The position numbers were made by a program, and so were the translations under genes. Shown piece after piece: positions 1 to 7,228 of a stretch of 8,861 nucleotides of DNA; position 1 is the first letter of the stretch, and every line of letters starts with the position of its first letter. This DNA comes from Anaeromyxobacter dehalogenans (lineage in GTDB: Bacteria > Myxococcota_A > UBA9042 > DTJE01), in NCBI GenBank assembly GCA_020722625.1, contig DYKK01000129.1:1-8861 (forward strand), written 5' to 3'. The notes beneath the pieces are model-generated. The model worked only from the letters and a program-made list of their open reading frames with translations. It was not told the origin of the DNA and ran no database searches.

Positions 1-4
1 GGGA

Positions 5-25
5 GGCTGTGCCTGTGGCACAGCC
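5..25. other. Perfect 9-bp hairpin with 3-nt loop
   Basis: The arms GGCTGTGCC (5-13) and GGCACAGCC (17-25) are exact inverted repeats around a TGT loop. Neither strand shows a T-tract after the stem, so a classical intrinsic terminator is not supported. It could be the stem of a terminator for a gene left of the window, an mRNA structure or an operator. Confidence 0.5.
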
Positions 26-175
26 GATAGATGGGGGGGGGAGGGGGGAAGTCGCGACCCCAGGGTGGTGAAATGAAACGAAGTCGCTTTGATGTCTATT
101 CGAAGAATTGCGGAAATTGATGGCGAATGTCGGAACCGTGCCCGCAAGCCCAGGAAGCCCGCCGCCGCCCGCTCC

Positions 176-205
176 TTGCAATCCGGCCGCGGGATTTCAT
201 ATCCT
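176..205 (+). promoter_or_regulatory. Candidate sigma-70-like promoter for the radical SAM operon
   Basis: TTGCAA (176-181) and TATCCT (200-205) each match 4 of 6 positions of the -35 and -10 consensus, with an 18-bp spacer. Transcription would start near 212, about 18 nt before ATG 230. This placement favours ATG 230 as the real start of the downstream gene, because the promoter would lie inside a protein started at 89 or 92. The same TATCCTG string occurs twice just upstream of the minus-strand flavodoxin-FGE gene. Chance matches are possible. Confidence 0.3.
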
Positions 206-229
206 GGCACCGGTTTCGAGACCCAGAGC

Positions 230-3200
230 ATGACGAGCGCCATCTCGCGACTGATCTTCGCACTGACGTACCGCTGCCAGTGCCGGTGCATCCACTGCTC
301 CGCGTCGCTGTACGAGGCGAAGCGGGCCGACGAGTTGACCGTGGGCGAGGTCCAACGGGTCCTGGACGAGGCGTGGCTCCTCGGGACCCGCGAGGTGAAC
401 TTCTTCGGCGGCGAGGCCCTGCTCCGCCGGGACCTCTACAAGATCCTCGAGTACGCCCGGCCCCGGGCCGAGCAGGTCACGGTGGACTCGAACGGGCTGC
501 TCCTGACGCGCGAGGCGGCGCGACGCCTCGCCGCGGCGGGGGTGGACCTCGTGAACCTGAGCCTGTCCGGGGCCACCGCGGACACGCACGACCGCCACCA
601 CGCGACCCCCGGCGCGTTCGAGGCCGTAACCCGCGCGACCGAGGCGTGCCTTTCGGCCGGGCTCCGGGTGGTCTATTCGACCACGGTCTTCCGCGACATC
701 CTGGACAACGGGGAACTGGCGGGGATCATTGACCTCGCTCGAAGACGCGGCGTGCACGGGGTGCGGCTGTTGAGGCCGATGTGCTCCGGGGAGTGGCTGC
801 AACGCCCGGACGCACTCCTGAACGGCGAGGAGACCGCCCGGGCCGCGTCGCTGGTGGACCACGACTTCGTGCACTTCGCGGAGGAGGAGGACGGGGAGTT
901 CCGCCGGTGTCACGCGGTGTCCTCGGGGACCGTGTACGTGGGGGCCTACGGCGAGGTCCAGCCGTGCAACTTCATGCCGATCTACCTGGGGTCTGTGCGG
1001 GAAGAACCGCTGGACGTCATCCTGGACCGAGCGGCCCACGCGCAATGGTTCCAGCCCGAGGTCCAGGAAGGCGTCTGTCCCATGGAACGGCCCGAGATCG
1101 CGCAGGCCCTGGCCGCGCGTCTCGACGCCCGTCTGGCCCTGGCCCGTCTGGCCCCGGCCGTGGTCTCCCTCCCGGCGTCGTCCTGCGACCTTCGCTGCGG
1201 CTTCTGCGACCGGGGGGCGGGAAGCGGCGTCCCGGGCGCCGTGCCGGACCCCCTGGACGCGGAGGCCGGGCAGGTCACGGTCGTCGGCGGGGAGCCCGCG
1301 AACCGGTCCGACTTCCTGGAGGTGGTCCGCGAGGCGCGTCGGCGTTTCGGGTCGGTCGTGTGCCACACGAGCGCCCGGGCCTTCGCACGCAGGCGCCTCG
1401 CGCAGGCCGCGCGGGAGGCGGGCCTGACCGAGGTCGTCATCCCCCTGTTCGGGTACGCCGCGGAGGACCATGACCGCGTCACGGGGCGGGAGGGGAGTTT
1501 CGCCCGGACACTCGCGGGTCTGTACAACCTGTCGCGCGAAGGCGTCACGAGCCGGGTCGTCCTCCACGCGGCGGACAGCCCGAGGTCCCACCTCACGGAG
1601 ATCGCGGTGCTCGCCCACCTGGGCGCGGGCCGGATCGACTGGCAGCCCGAGGCCTCGGCCCTGCCGCCCGCGTGCGGCCGGGGAGGCCTGTCCTTGGACA
1701 CGGCCCCCATGCGGCTCGTGTTCGTGCGGGACGGACCACGCGGCCTCGACGCGCTCCGGTCCCCCCTCCTGGACGCGCACCTCGGGGGAGGGCTGGCGGT
1801 CGCGGGACCGGCGGCCCGCTCGACCGACCGCCCGTCCCGCGGGCGGTCCGGGCACCGGCATCGCGCGCTCCTCCTGTTCCCGCCGATCCACACGCTCGAG
1901 ACGCCCCTGCGCGTCTGGACCCTCCACTACGCGACGTCGTGTCCTTCCGCGCTGTTGCGCTTCTCGTCGTGGCTGCGTTCGAAGGGGACGCGGGTGACCT
2001 GGCTCGATGCCTTGAACACCTACGACGAGCGACGCCCCGAGCGCGAGATCGCCCGCATCCTGCGGCCGGACAACGTCGTGCGCACGGCCCCGTGCGGCCG
2101 GGACGGCGACGAGCCGAAAGCCCGGGCCGTCTATCGCCTGGGGCTGTCGAGGGACGACCTCGTCGCCCGACTGAGGCGGGTGGACCCGCCCCCGGACGAG
2201 GTCTTCATCTCCTCGACCTTCACCTGGACCTGGCCGACCACGCACGAGGCCGTGGCCCTGTGCCGGGAGACGTTCCCGGACGCGCGGGTCGTCCTGGGCG
2301 GCGTGTATCCGACCCTGTGCCCGGACCACGCGCGCGCGTCGGGCGCGCACGAGGTCCACACCGGCGTCTTCGACCCCGTGGAGGACCGGGAGGTGGACGC
2401 CCGGGTCCTGGCCCGCGAGGGTCGCGACTCGGTGGCGCTCAAGGCCTCCTTCGGTTGCCCCTTCCGGTGCGGGTATTGCGCGGTCCGGATCCTCGAGGGG
2501 CGCGAGTACCGGGTCCGGGACCCCGGGGAGGTCGTGCGGGAGGTCGAGTCGCTCGCGCGGATCGGGGTCCGGAACGTCCACTTCTGGGAATCGAACCTCC
2601 TGGTCCGCCCGCAGGAGCACCTGGAACCGATCCTGGACGGCATCGCGGAGCGGGGGCGCCCGGTCATGCTGTACGCCCCGGAGGGGCTCCAGCCCTCCCT
2701 GGTGACGCCGGGGCTCGCGCGGAGGATGCGCCGGGCGGGATTCCTGCGCGTCAGCCTGACCGTCGAGACGACCGACGCGACCCGGGCCCGGGAGGTGCGC
2801 CGCCCGTCGGGATTCCCGGAGTTTGAGCGCGCGGTCCACCACCTGCGCGAGGCGGGCTTCCCGGACGACGTCCTGGAGGGCGTGCTGCTCGTGGGCCAGC
2901 CGGGCCAGACCCTCGCGTCGGTGGCGACCGACCTCGTCGCGCTGTGGACCGCGGGTGTCAAGACGGCCCTCCTGGCCTACACCCCGATCCCTGGGACGGA
3001 CGACTACAAAAACTATGAACATCTGTGGCGAGGTCGCCCCCTGGAAGACCTGGACTCCTTCCTGTTTCCGCTGGCCCACGAGGACCTGCGCGTGGCGGAC
3101 CTGGAGTGCGTGATCGGGCGCTTCAACTTCCGGCGGATGACGGAGCGGGAGGTCCGCGACTGGGACCCCGTGGACCCGGCCGAGGTCCGGGTCCGCGAGC

Positions 3201-3241
3201 ATCTCCTTCAGGCCTTCGCGGCCGCCGGGTCGAGGGGGTGA
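230..3241 (+). CDS. Triple radical SAM fusion protein (rSAM/twitch-like + rSAM + B12-binding-type rSAM)
   Basis: From ATG 230 the protein has 1003 residues and three radical SAM modules. Module 1 (about 7-290) has CX3CX2C at C16/C20/C23 and a GGE motif at 60-62. It is followed by a SPASM/twitch-like segment with C227, C246 (PCN) and C283 that may hold an auxiliary Fe-S cluster. Module 2 (about 310-480) has C319/C323/C326 and GGE at 353-355. After an Arg/Pro-rich linker (523-543), module 3 starts with LLLFPP. It has a Rossmann-like B12-binding-type region (544-735, including VVLGGVYPT) without an obvious DxHxxG, then CPFRCGYC at C743/C747/C750 and a full barrel. Each module should bind a [4Fe-4S] cluster and cleave SAM; the substrate is unknown. 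The start at 230 is chosen because the fold begins about seven residues later and GC3 rises there; TTG 89 or ATG 92 would add an odd basic extension. Module 3 has no in-frame ATG or GTG before it, so it is not a separate gene. The next gene follows 3 bp after the stop. Confidence 0.88.
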   Translation: MTSAISRLIFALTYRCQCRCIHCSASLYEAKRADELTVGEVQRVLDEAWLLGTREVNFFGGEALLRRDLYKILEYARPRAEQVTVDSNGLLLTREAARRLAAAGVDLVNLSLSGATADTHDRHHATPGAFEAVTRATEACLSAGLRVVYSTTVFRDILDNGELAGIIDLARRRGVHGVRLLRPMCSGEWLQRPDALLNGEETARAASLVDHDFVHFAEEEDGEFRRCHAVSSGTVYVGAYGEVQPCNFMPIYLGSVREEPLDVILDRAAHAQWFQPEVQEGVCPMERPEIAQALAARLDARLALARLAPAVVSLPASSCDLRCGFCDRGAGSGVPGAVPDPLDAEAGQVTVVGGEPANRSDFLEVVREARRRFGSVVCHTSARAFARRRLAQAAREAGLTEVVIPLFGYAAEDHDRVTGREGSFARTLAGLYNLSREGVTSRVVLHAADSPRSHLTEIAVLAHLGAGRIDWQPEASALPPACGRGGLSLDTAPMRLVFVRDGPRGLDALRSPLLDAHLGGGLAVAGPAARSTDRPSRGRSGHRHRALLLFPPIHTLETPLRVWTLHYATSCPSALLRFSSWLRSKGTRVTWLDALNTYDERRPEREIARILRPDNVVRTAPCGRDGDEPKARAVYRLGLSRDDLVARLRRVDPPPDEVFISSTFTWTWPTTHEAVALCRETFPDARVVLGGVYPTLCPDHARASGAHEVHTGVFDPVEDREVDARVLAREGRDSVALKASFGCPFRCGYCAVRILEGREYRVRDPGEVVREVESLARIGVRNVHFWESNLLVRPQEHLEPILDGIAERGRPVMLYAPEGLQPSLVTPGLARRMRRAGFLRVSLTVETTDATRAREVRRPSGFPEFERAVHHLREAGFPDDVLEGVLLVGQPGQTLASVATDLVALWTAGVKTALLAYTPIPGTDDYKNYEHLWRGRPLEDLDSFLFPLAHEDLRVADLECVIGRFNFRRMTEREVRDWDPVDPAEVRVREHLLQAFAAAGSRG

Positions 3242-3244
3242 CGG

Positions 3245-4816
3245 ATGCCGGTGCCCCTGGACGCCCTGCTCCTGTTCCCGCCGTCGCTCGAGTGCTATTC
3301 CATGCCCGAGATCGCGCTTCCTAGGCTCGTCGCGTGGCTCCGGACGAACGGACACGCCGCGCACCAGGTGGACCTGAACGCGGAGTACTGGAACCGCTTC
3401 CTGTTCGAGGACGGGGCGTTCGAGCCGTTCCTGGAACGGCTCGCCGGGTTGTGCCGGGAGGCCCCGGACGAGGCCGTGTACCAGTCGGTCCGGGACGTGG
3501 TCTCCCGGCTGTCGCGGGCGCAAGCGGGGGACCTTGTTGACCTGAAAAAGTACGTTTACGAAAATCGAAGGGAAATCTTCCTGTTCGTGTTCGAGCGCAC
3601 GCGGTGGCGGCGCCTGGAGCGCGACGCGTTCGAGCGCGCCCTGGCCTCGCCCGACCCCCTCGTGGCGCGGTTTTTGGACCGCCGGCTGGCCGGGATCGCC
3701 CCCCGGGTGACCCCGCGCGTGGTGGGCCTGTCCGTCATCTCGCCCCAGCAGGTCCCCCAGGCGGTCGAGGTTGCGCGGAGGGTGCGCGCGATCTGGCCCC
3801 AGACCCGCATCGTCGTGGGCGGTCCCTGGGCCAAGCTCGGGCGGGATCTGCTGCCGGATCCTCGATACGGCTTTTTGTTCGACTGGTTCGACGTGATCGT
3901 GACCGGGGACGGCGAGGAGCCGCTGTTGGGCCTCGTGCGTCAGGTCGGCCCCGACCTCGATGGAATCCCCAACCTGGTGTTCCGCAGGGACGGGGTCCCG
4001 GTCGCGACCCGGGCGGCGCCCGCGCTCCCCCTGGCGGCCCTGCCCGACCCGGTCTTCGATGGCATCAAGTTCGGCCTGTACACGGACGCGTTCGTGCCGG
4101 TGGAGCGGGCCTCCCTGTGCTACTGGCGGCGGTGCATCTTCTGCTGGCACAACCACCCGGACCGCGCGGGCGACGCCCTGCCGCCGGAGCGGGTGGCGGC
4201 CCGGGTCGAGGCGCACCAGCGCGCCACGGGTATGAGGCGGTTCTCGTTCATTGACAACGCCGTGAGCGGCCCGTACATGGGGGCACTCGCTTCGGCGATT
4301 CTGGCCCGCCACCTCGAGATTGAATGGGTCATGCAGGCCCGGTTCGAAAAGGAGTTCTTGGACCCGGAGTACTGTCGCCTCCTGGCCGCCTCCGGCTGCC
4401 GGATGGTCTTCTTCGGCCTCGAGACCTCGGACCCGAAGGCCCTGCGGCGGTTCCGCAAGGGGATCCGGATCGAGCACGTGCCGGCCATGATGGCGAGGTG
4501 CCACGAGGCCGGGATCGGGGTGGCGCTGTATCTGCTCGTCTATCCGGGCCAGACGCGGCGTGACTTCGAGGAGACCCTGCGCTTCTGCCTGGGACTCCGC
4601 GAGTACATCCAGGTCCCCATCGTCCAGCAATTTCTGTTGAATCGAAACTGCATTTCGTACGACCACCCCGAGCGGCTCGGGATTCGACCGACCCTGGGCG
4701 ACACGGCATGGCTCGACTTCTTTGATTTGCCGTTCGAGTCCGACCGGGGGATGCTGGACGACGCGTTCATCGAGGAGGCCACCCGGCGGTTCGGGCGGCA
4801 ACTCCGGGGAGGCTAG
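3245..4816 (+). CDS. B12-binding-type radical SAM protein with CX4CX2C cluster motif
   Basis: This 523-aa protein has the layout of cobalamin-dependent radical SAM enzymes. It has an N-terminal Rossmann-like region (LLLFPP at 8-13; VVGLSVIS at 159-166; VVGGPW at 190-195; VIVTGDGEEPL at 218-228) interrupted by a helical insert (about 50-150). A SAM-cleaving barrel follows (about 285-470) with FIDNAVSG (335-342), FFGLETSDP (389-397) and YPGQT (433-437). The cluster cysteines are C292, C297 and C300, spaced CX4CX2C rather than the usual CX3CX2C; this spacing occurs in some B12-type families. No DxHxxG cobalamin-ligand motif is seen. Known relatives methylate unactivated carbons or rearrange substrates; the reaction here is not predictable. 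ATG 3245 lies 3 bp after the previous stop, with a G-rich Shine-Dalgarno (AGGGGG) overlapping the end of that gene, so the two are probably co-translated. Its stop overlaps that of the convergent gene. Confidence 0.9.
   Translation: MPVPLDALLLFPPSLECYSMPEIALPRLVAWLRTNGHAAHQVDLNAEYWNRFLFEDGAFEPFLERLAGLCREAPDEAVYQSVRDVVSRLSRAQAGDLVDLKKYVYENRREIFLFVFERTRWRRLERDAFERALASPDPLVARFLDRRLAGIAPRVTPRVVGLSVISPQQVPQAVEVARRVRAIWPQTRIVVGGPWAKLGRDLLPDPRYGFLFDWFDVIVTGDGEEPLLGLVRQVGPDLDGIPNLVFRRDGVPVATRAAPALPLAALPDPVFDGIKFGLYTDAFVPVERASLCYWRRCIFCWHNHPDRAGDALPPERVAARVEAHQRATGMRRFSFIDNAVSGPYMGALASAILARHLEIEWVMQARFEKEFLDPEYCRLLAASGCRMVFFGLETSDPKALRRFRKGIRIEHVPAMMARCHEAGIGVALYLLVYPGQTRRDFEETLRFCLGLREYIQVPIVQQFLLNRNCISYDHPERLGIRPTLGDTAWLDFFDLPFESDRGMLDDAFIEEATRRFGRQLRGG
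4813..4816. other. Shared CTAG palindrome forming both convergent stop codons
   Basis: On the + strand TAG at 4814-4816 ends the 523-aa radical SAM gene. On the - strand TAG at 4815-4813 ends the 454-aa radical SAM gene. The two coding regions therefore overlap by 4 bp tail to tail, and there is no room for a terminator between them. Transcripts from each side must run into the opposite gene or stop within coding sequence. Confidence 0.9.
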
Positions 4817-6177
4817 ACGGGATCGCCGACCCGGTGGGGGCCTTCCAGGTACCACGCCATCTGGCGGTCGAACTCCTCGCGCGCGTCGCGAGGGAGATCG
4901 GCGGCCAGGGCCGCGGCCTTGCTCGCGTCCGGCTGATTGACGATCTCGAAGAACCGGTCGTAGAGCGCGACCTTCTCGTCGGACTCGAGGGTCGGCCAGA
5001 GGTGGCCGTTCAGTTCGGACAGGTCCTTGCCGCGCAGGAACGGCTCGTGCAGGCGGTACTCGCGCGTCCCCGGTGCCGGGGACAGCGGGAAGGGGGTCGG
5101 ATAACCGCCCGCCTTCAGGACGGCGAAGTAGGTCCGGAACACGTGGCGGAGGCTTTCGCCCCGAATTCCGATCACGAACGTGCAGTGAAAAAGGGCGGAC
5201 GTGTCGAAGCCCATGTCCCGGCACATCGCGACCGCGTCCATGGCCTGGCGCACGCCGTAGGGCTTCCCGAAGCGCTTGAGCATCTCGGGTTCCGACGACT
5301 CGAAGGGGATGGTCATGGCCCTGACGCCGGCGCGCTGCATCTTCAGGGCGATGCCCGGGGTCAGCCGGTCGGGCTGGATCCCCATCTCGAACTTCAACTC
5401 GACGGACGGACCGCGCTCGATCACGAGGTCCAAAAACCGACCCAGCACGCGGGCGCCGAGCATCACGTTGGGGTCCCAGTTCGAGAAGGTCCGCACCCCG
5501 TGGCGGCGGGCCACGGCAACGAGGTCGTCCACCACCCGCGCGGGGTCGGCCACCTCCTCGACACGCTCGACCCGGTTCATGCAGAACGAACACCGGTACC
5601 GACAGCCGTGGACCAGCCGGAACAGCCAGAGCTTGGGGGTGACGTCCAGCAGGTCGAGCGCGGGGAAGACCTCGTCCGCCTCGCGATGGCGGCCCACAAA
5701 CACCTCGTCCGCCCCGGAAAGTGCCGCGTGGTCCGGGTAGGCCGACGGGTAGAATCCGCCCAGGCGGATGCGGGCCTTGGGGAACAGTTCGCGACAGGTG
5801 CGGACGACCGCGTGGGTCGTCTCGTAGTTGAACGAGATGCAGGAGGTCACCGCGACTTCATCGGGGGCGGGGCCTTCGGACAGGCGCTCGCGGAGCCACG
5901 ACAGGGGCCTGCCGACGCGGTACAGGGCGCGCCGGCCGTGGCAATGGATGTCGCCGCTTGGTTTCGTAGTCCACCGGCGCTCCGGCCGTAAGGCGTCATC
6001 GAAACCGTCGTCGTCGAGATATTCCATCATGTCGAGGAAGCGGACGTCGTCCCCCCGCGCGGCGTGAAGGGTCGCGACCTGAAGCAGGCCGAACGGGAGG
6101 GCCTCGGCATACAGGTCCACCTGGTGCCGGTCCGCGGCCAGGACGGGTGGATTGACGAAGACGAGGCGCCTAGTCAT
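4813..6177 (-). CDS. B12-binding-type radical SAM protein
   Basis: This 454-aa protein starts with a beta strand typical of B12-binding radical SAM enzymes (LVFVNPP at 5-11) and LPFGLLQVAT (27-36). A Rossmann-like part follows with LGGFYPSAYPDH (139-150) and DEVFVG (157-162). The cluster motif CRYRCSFC gives C192, C196 and C199 in the canonical CX3CX2C spacing. The barrel continues with FSNWDPNVM (231-239), GIQPDRLTP (266-274), IPFESSEP (290-297) and SPAPGTREY (366-374). It resembles module 3 of the triple fusion across both regions, for instance in RELFPKARIRLGG against RETFPDARVVLGG. D16-x-H18 near the start is only a partial DxHxxG. The ATG overlaps the previous gene's stop by 8 bp, with GAGAAGG as the ribosome site, so it is likely translationally coupled to the prenyltransferase-like gene. 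A SAM- and possibly cobalamin-dependent tailoring role is inferred. Confidence 0.9.
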   Translation of the reverse strand: MTRRLVFVNPPVLAADRHQVDLYAEALPFGLLQVATLHAARGDDVRFLDMMEYLDDDGFDDALRPERRWTTKPSGDIHCHGRRALYRVGRPLSWLRERLSEGPAPDEVAVTSCISFNYETTHAVVRTCRELFPKARIRLGGFYPSAYPDHAALSGADEVFVGRHREADEVFPALDLLDVTPKLWLFRLVHGCRYRCSFCMNRVERVEEVADPARVVDDLVAVARRHGVRTFSNWDPNVMLGARVLGRFLDLVIERGPSVELKFEMGIQPDRLTPGIALKMQRAGVRAMTIPFESSEPEMLKRFGKPYGVRQAMDAVAMCRDMGFDTSALFHCTFVIGIRGESLRHVFRTYFAVLKAGGYPTPFPLSPAPGTREYRLHEPFLRGKDLSELNGHLWPTLESDEKVALYDRFFEIVNQPDASKAAALAADLPRDAREEFDRQMAWYLEGPHRVGDPV

Positions 6178-7207
6178 CGGGGGCCTTCTCGACCACGTGG
6201 AAATACAGGTTCAGTTTCGGGTCGTGGGTCGTGGAGAGCGTCAGGCGGACGACGCGGAGGAGGGTCCGGTCCAGACCCACCGGTTCCAGGAGTCTCGGCA
6301 AGCGCTCGGAACAGCCGGGGGGTGGCGCCGGCCCCGAGAGGACCCCGCGGAGCATCCCCGACTCCCCGAAGAGGGGGACGTCGTGCAGGCCGTTCTCCGT
6401 CAAGGGGAAGTCCACCTCGGACACGCGCCGGACCCCCGGGTCGTCCGGGGCGCGGAGCCGATGGATCGTCAGGAAACTCGACAGGCGAAAGACCCCTTGG
6501 CGGATCAGAAAATCAGCGAGGCCGCGCGGCAACAGGGGCCCTGCGAGCCGGGCGACCTCGGGGTCCTGGTGAACGAAGTACAGTTTCACGCACCGGATGC
6601 CCGAGGGCCCGAGGTCCACGCCGATGAGGTGGAGGAGGCCTCCTCCCACGATCCATCGCAGCGATCCCCAGGGGATGAGCCGCGCGAGCCACTGGACGGC
6701 CTGGTCCTGGAACCGGAAGCCCACCTGATAGTAGAGCTTGAAGGTCCACGAATCCCGGTCGTCGTAGGCGAGTCCCACGATGGGCTGCTCGAGGAAGGGC
6801 TGGAAGGTCCACTTGAGCAGGTGGGCCACGTGGCTCGTCAGGGGGATGCCGAAGGGCCTGGCCGCCGCGAGGACGGTCTCGCACACGGGGGCCGGCGCGT
6901 CCCGAAAGTCCGGGAACGCGTACGAGAAGCGCACGCGGTGCCATCCCCGGCCGTCGAGGGAGAACGAGGGCTCGAAGACGCCCGAGTACCGGGTGACGTC
7001 GGTCCGGAAACGCTCGCACAGGACCTCCTCGACCCGGCGAAGCCGGGGGTCCTCGCCCCCGCCCGACGACCGCCACAGGGCCGCCATCCGGGCCACCGCG
7101 TCCCCGGGAATTGGTCGCGAGAAGACGGACGCCCGGACGGTGTCCCAGTCGGGACGGATCACCACCCCGGGCCCGGAGTCGAAGACGCTCGGAGCCTGTT
7201 CCCCCAT
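6170..7207 (-). CDS. Putative ABBA-fold prenyltransferase-like protein
   Basis: I do not recognise this 345-aa protein with certainty. It has no cofactor motif, signal peptide or metal-binding cluster. Its notable feature is a set of similar amphipathic strand segments along its length: RVRFSYAFPD (91-100), FKLYYQVG (156-163), VKLYFVHQ (207-214) and LNLYFHVV (332-339), with GVDLGPSG (196-203) before the third. Repeated KxY-type strands and a length near 300-350 residues are seen in the ABBA prenyltransferase barrel, including the DMATS enzymes and the LynF/PatF/TruF cyanobactin prenyltransferases. If correct, it would move an isoprenyl group from a diphosphate to an aromatic ring or peptide side chain. 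The frame stays open upstream, but codons before ATG 7207 lack the usual GC3 bias or are antisense to the FGE gene, so 7207 is preferred over ATG 7276. It lies 101 bp after the FGE-type gene and overlaps the next radical SAM gene by 8 bp. Coding status is firm; the family call is tentative. Confidence 0.8.
   Translation of the reverse strand: MGEQAPSVFDSGPGVVIRPDWDTVRASVFSRPIPGDAVARMAALWRSSGGGEDPRLRRVEEVLCERFRTDVTRYSGVFEPSFSLDGRGWHRVRFSYAFPDFRDAPAPVCETVLAAARPFGIPLTSHVAHLLKWTFQPFLEQPIVGLAYDDRDSWTFKLYYQVGFRFQDQAVQWLARLIPWGSLRWIVGGGLLHLIGVDLGPSGIRCVKLYFVHQDPEVARLAGPLLPRGLADFLIRQGVFRLSSFLTIHRLRAPDDPGVRRVSEVDFPLTENGLHDVPLFGESGMLRGVLSGPAPPPGCSERLPRLLEPVGLDRTLLRVVRLTLSTTHDPKLNLYFHVVEKAPDD
6184..6190 (-). 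promoter_or_regulatory. Ribosome binding site inside the upstream gene
   Basis: On the - strand GAGAAGG ends 6 nt before ATG 6177. It lies within the last codons of the 345-aa gene, whose TAG (6172-6170) falls just inside the next coding region. This fixes the start of the 454-aa radical SAM protein and suggests coupled translation. Confidence 0.6.
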
Positions 7208-7228
7208 TGTCCGTTCCCGAACCGCCCC

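Larger units (their letters stand above)
1..229. other. Leader region upstream of the triple radical SAM gene
   Basis: No convincing gene is seen here. The stretch holds a perfect 9-bp hairpin (5-25), a run of nine G at 33-41 followed by A and six more G, an 8-bp palindrome GTCGCGAC at 51-58, and a direct repeat GAAGTCGC at 48-55 and 80-87. Bases 70-130 are clearly less GC-rich than the flanks. Two tiny ORFs (73-120 and 120-233) overlap each other and the next gene at start/stop codons, but their codon use lacks the local GC3 bias. The downstream gene's reading frame stays open back to TTG 89 and ATG 92, giving a 46-47 residue, Arg/Lys/Pro-rich extension. That extension looks unlike a radical SAM N-terminus, so I treat it as probably untranslated. 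Confidence 0.5.

Noticed and set aside
33..48. G-quadruplex at the G9-A-G6 tract
   Set aside because: Two long G-runs could fold alone, but there is no regular four-run pattern with loops; it was noted only as a homopolymer.
89..229. 47-residue N-terminal extension of the triple radical SAM protein from TTG 89 or ATG 92
   Set aside because: It is basic and Pro-rich with weak ribosome sites and overlaps a promoter-like element; the radical SAM fold starts about seven residues after ATG 230. Not excluded.
1796..1858. Possible hidden gene boundary between modules 2 and 3 of the fusion
   Set aside because: The linker looks like a natural junction, but the frame is open throughout and no in-frame ATG or GTG precedes module 3.
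3537..3565. Promoter-like TTGACC-N17-GAAAAT inside the 523-aa gene
   Set aside because: The -10 lacks its first T, the spot is an AT-richer coding patch, and nothing new starts downstream on that strand.
197..5593. Very long minus-strand open frame of 1798 codons
   Set aside because: It runs antisense through two clear radical SAM genes and partly out of frame through a third, is extremely Arg/Pro/Gly-rich and shows no domain motif. It is a by-product of high GC content.
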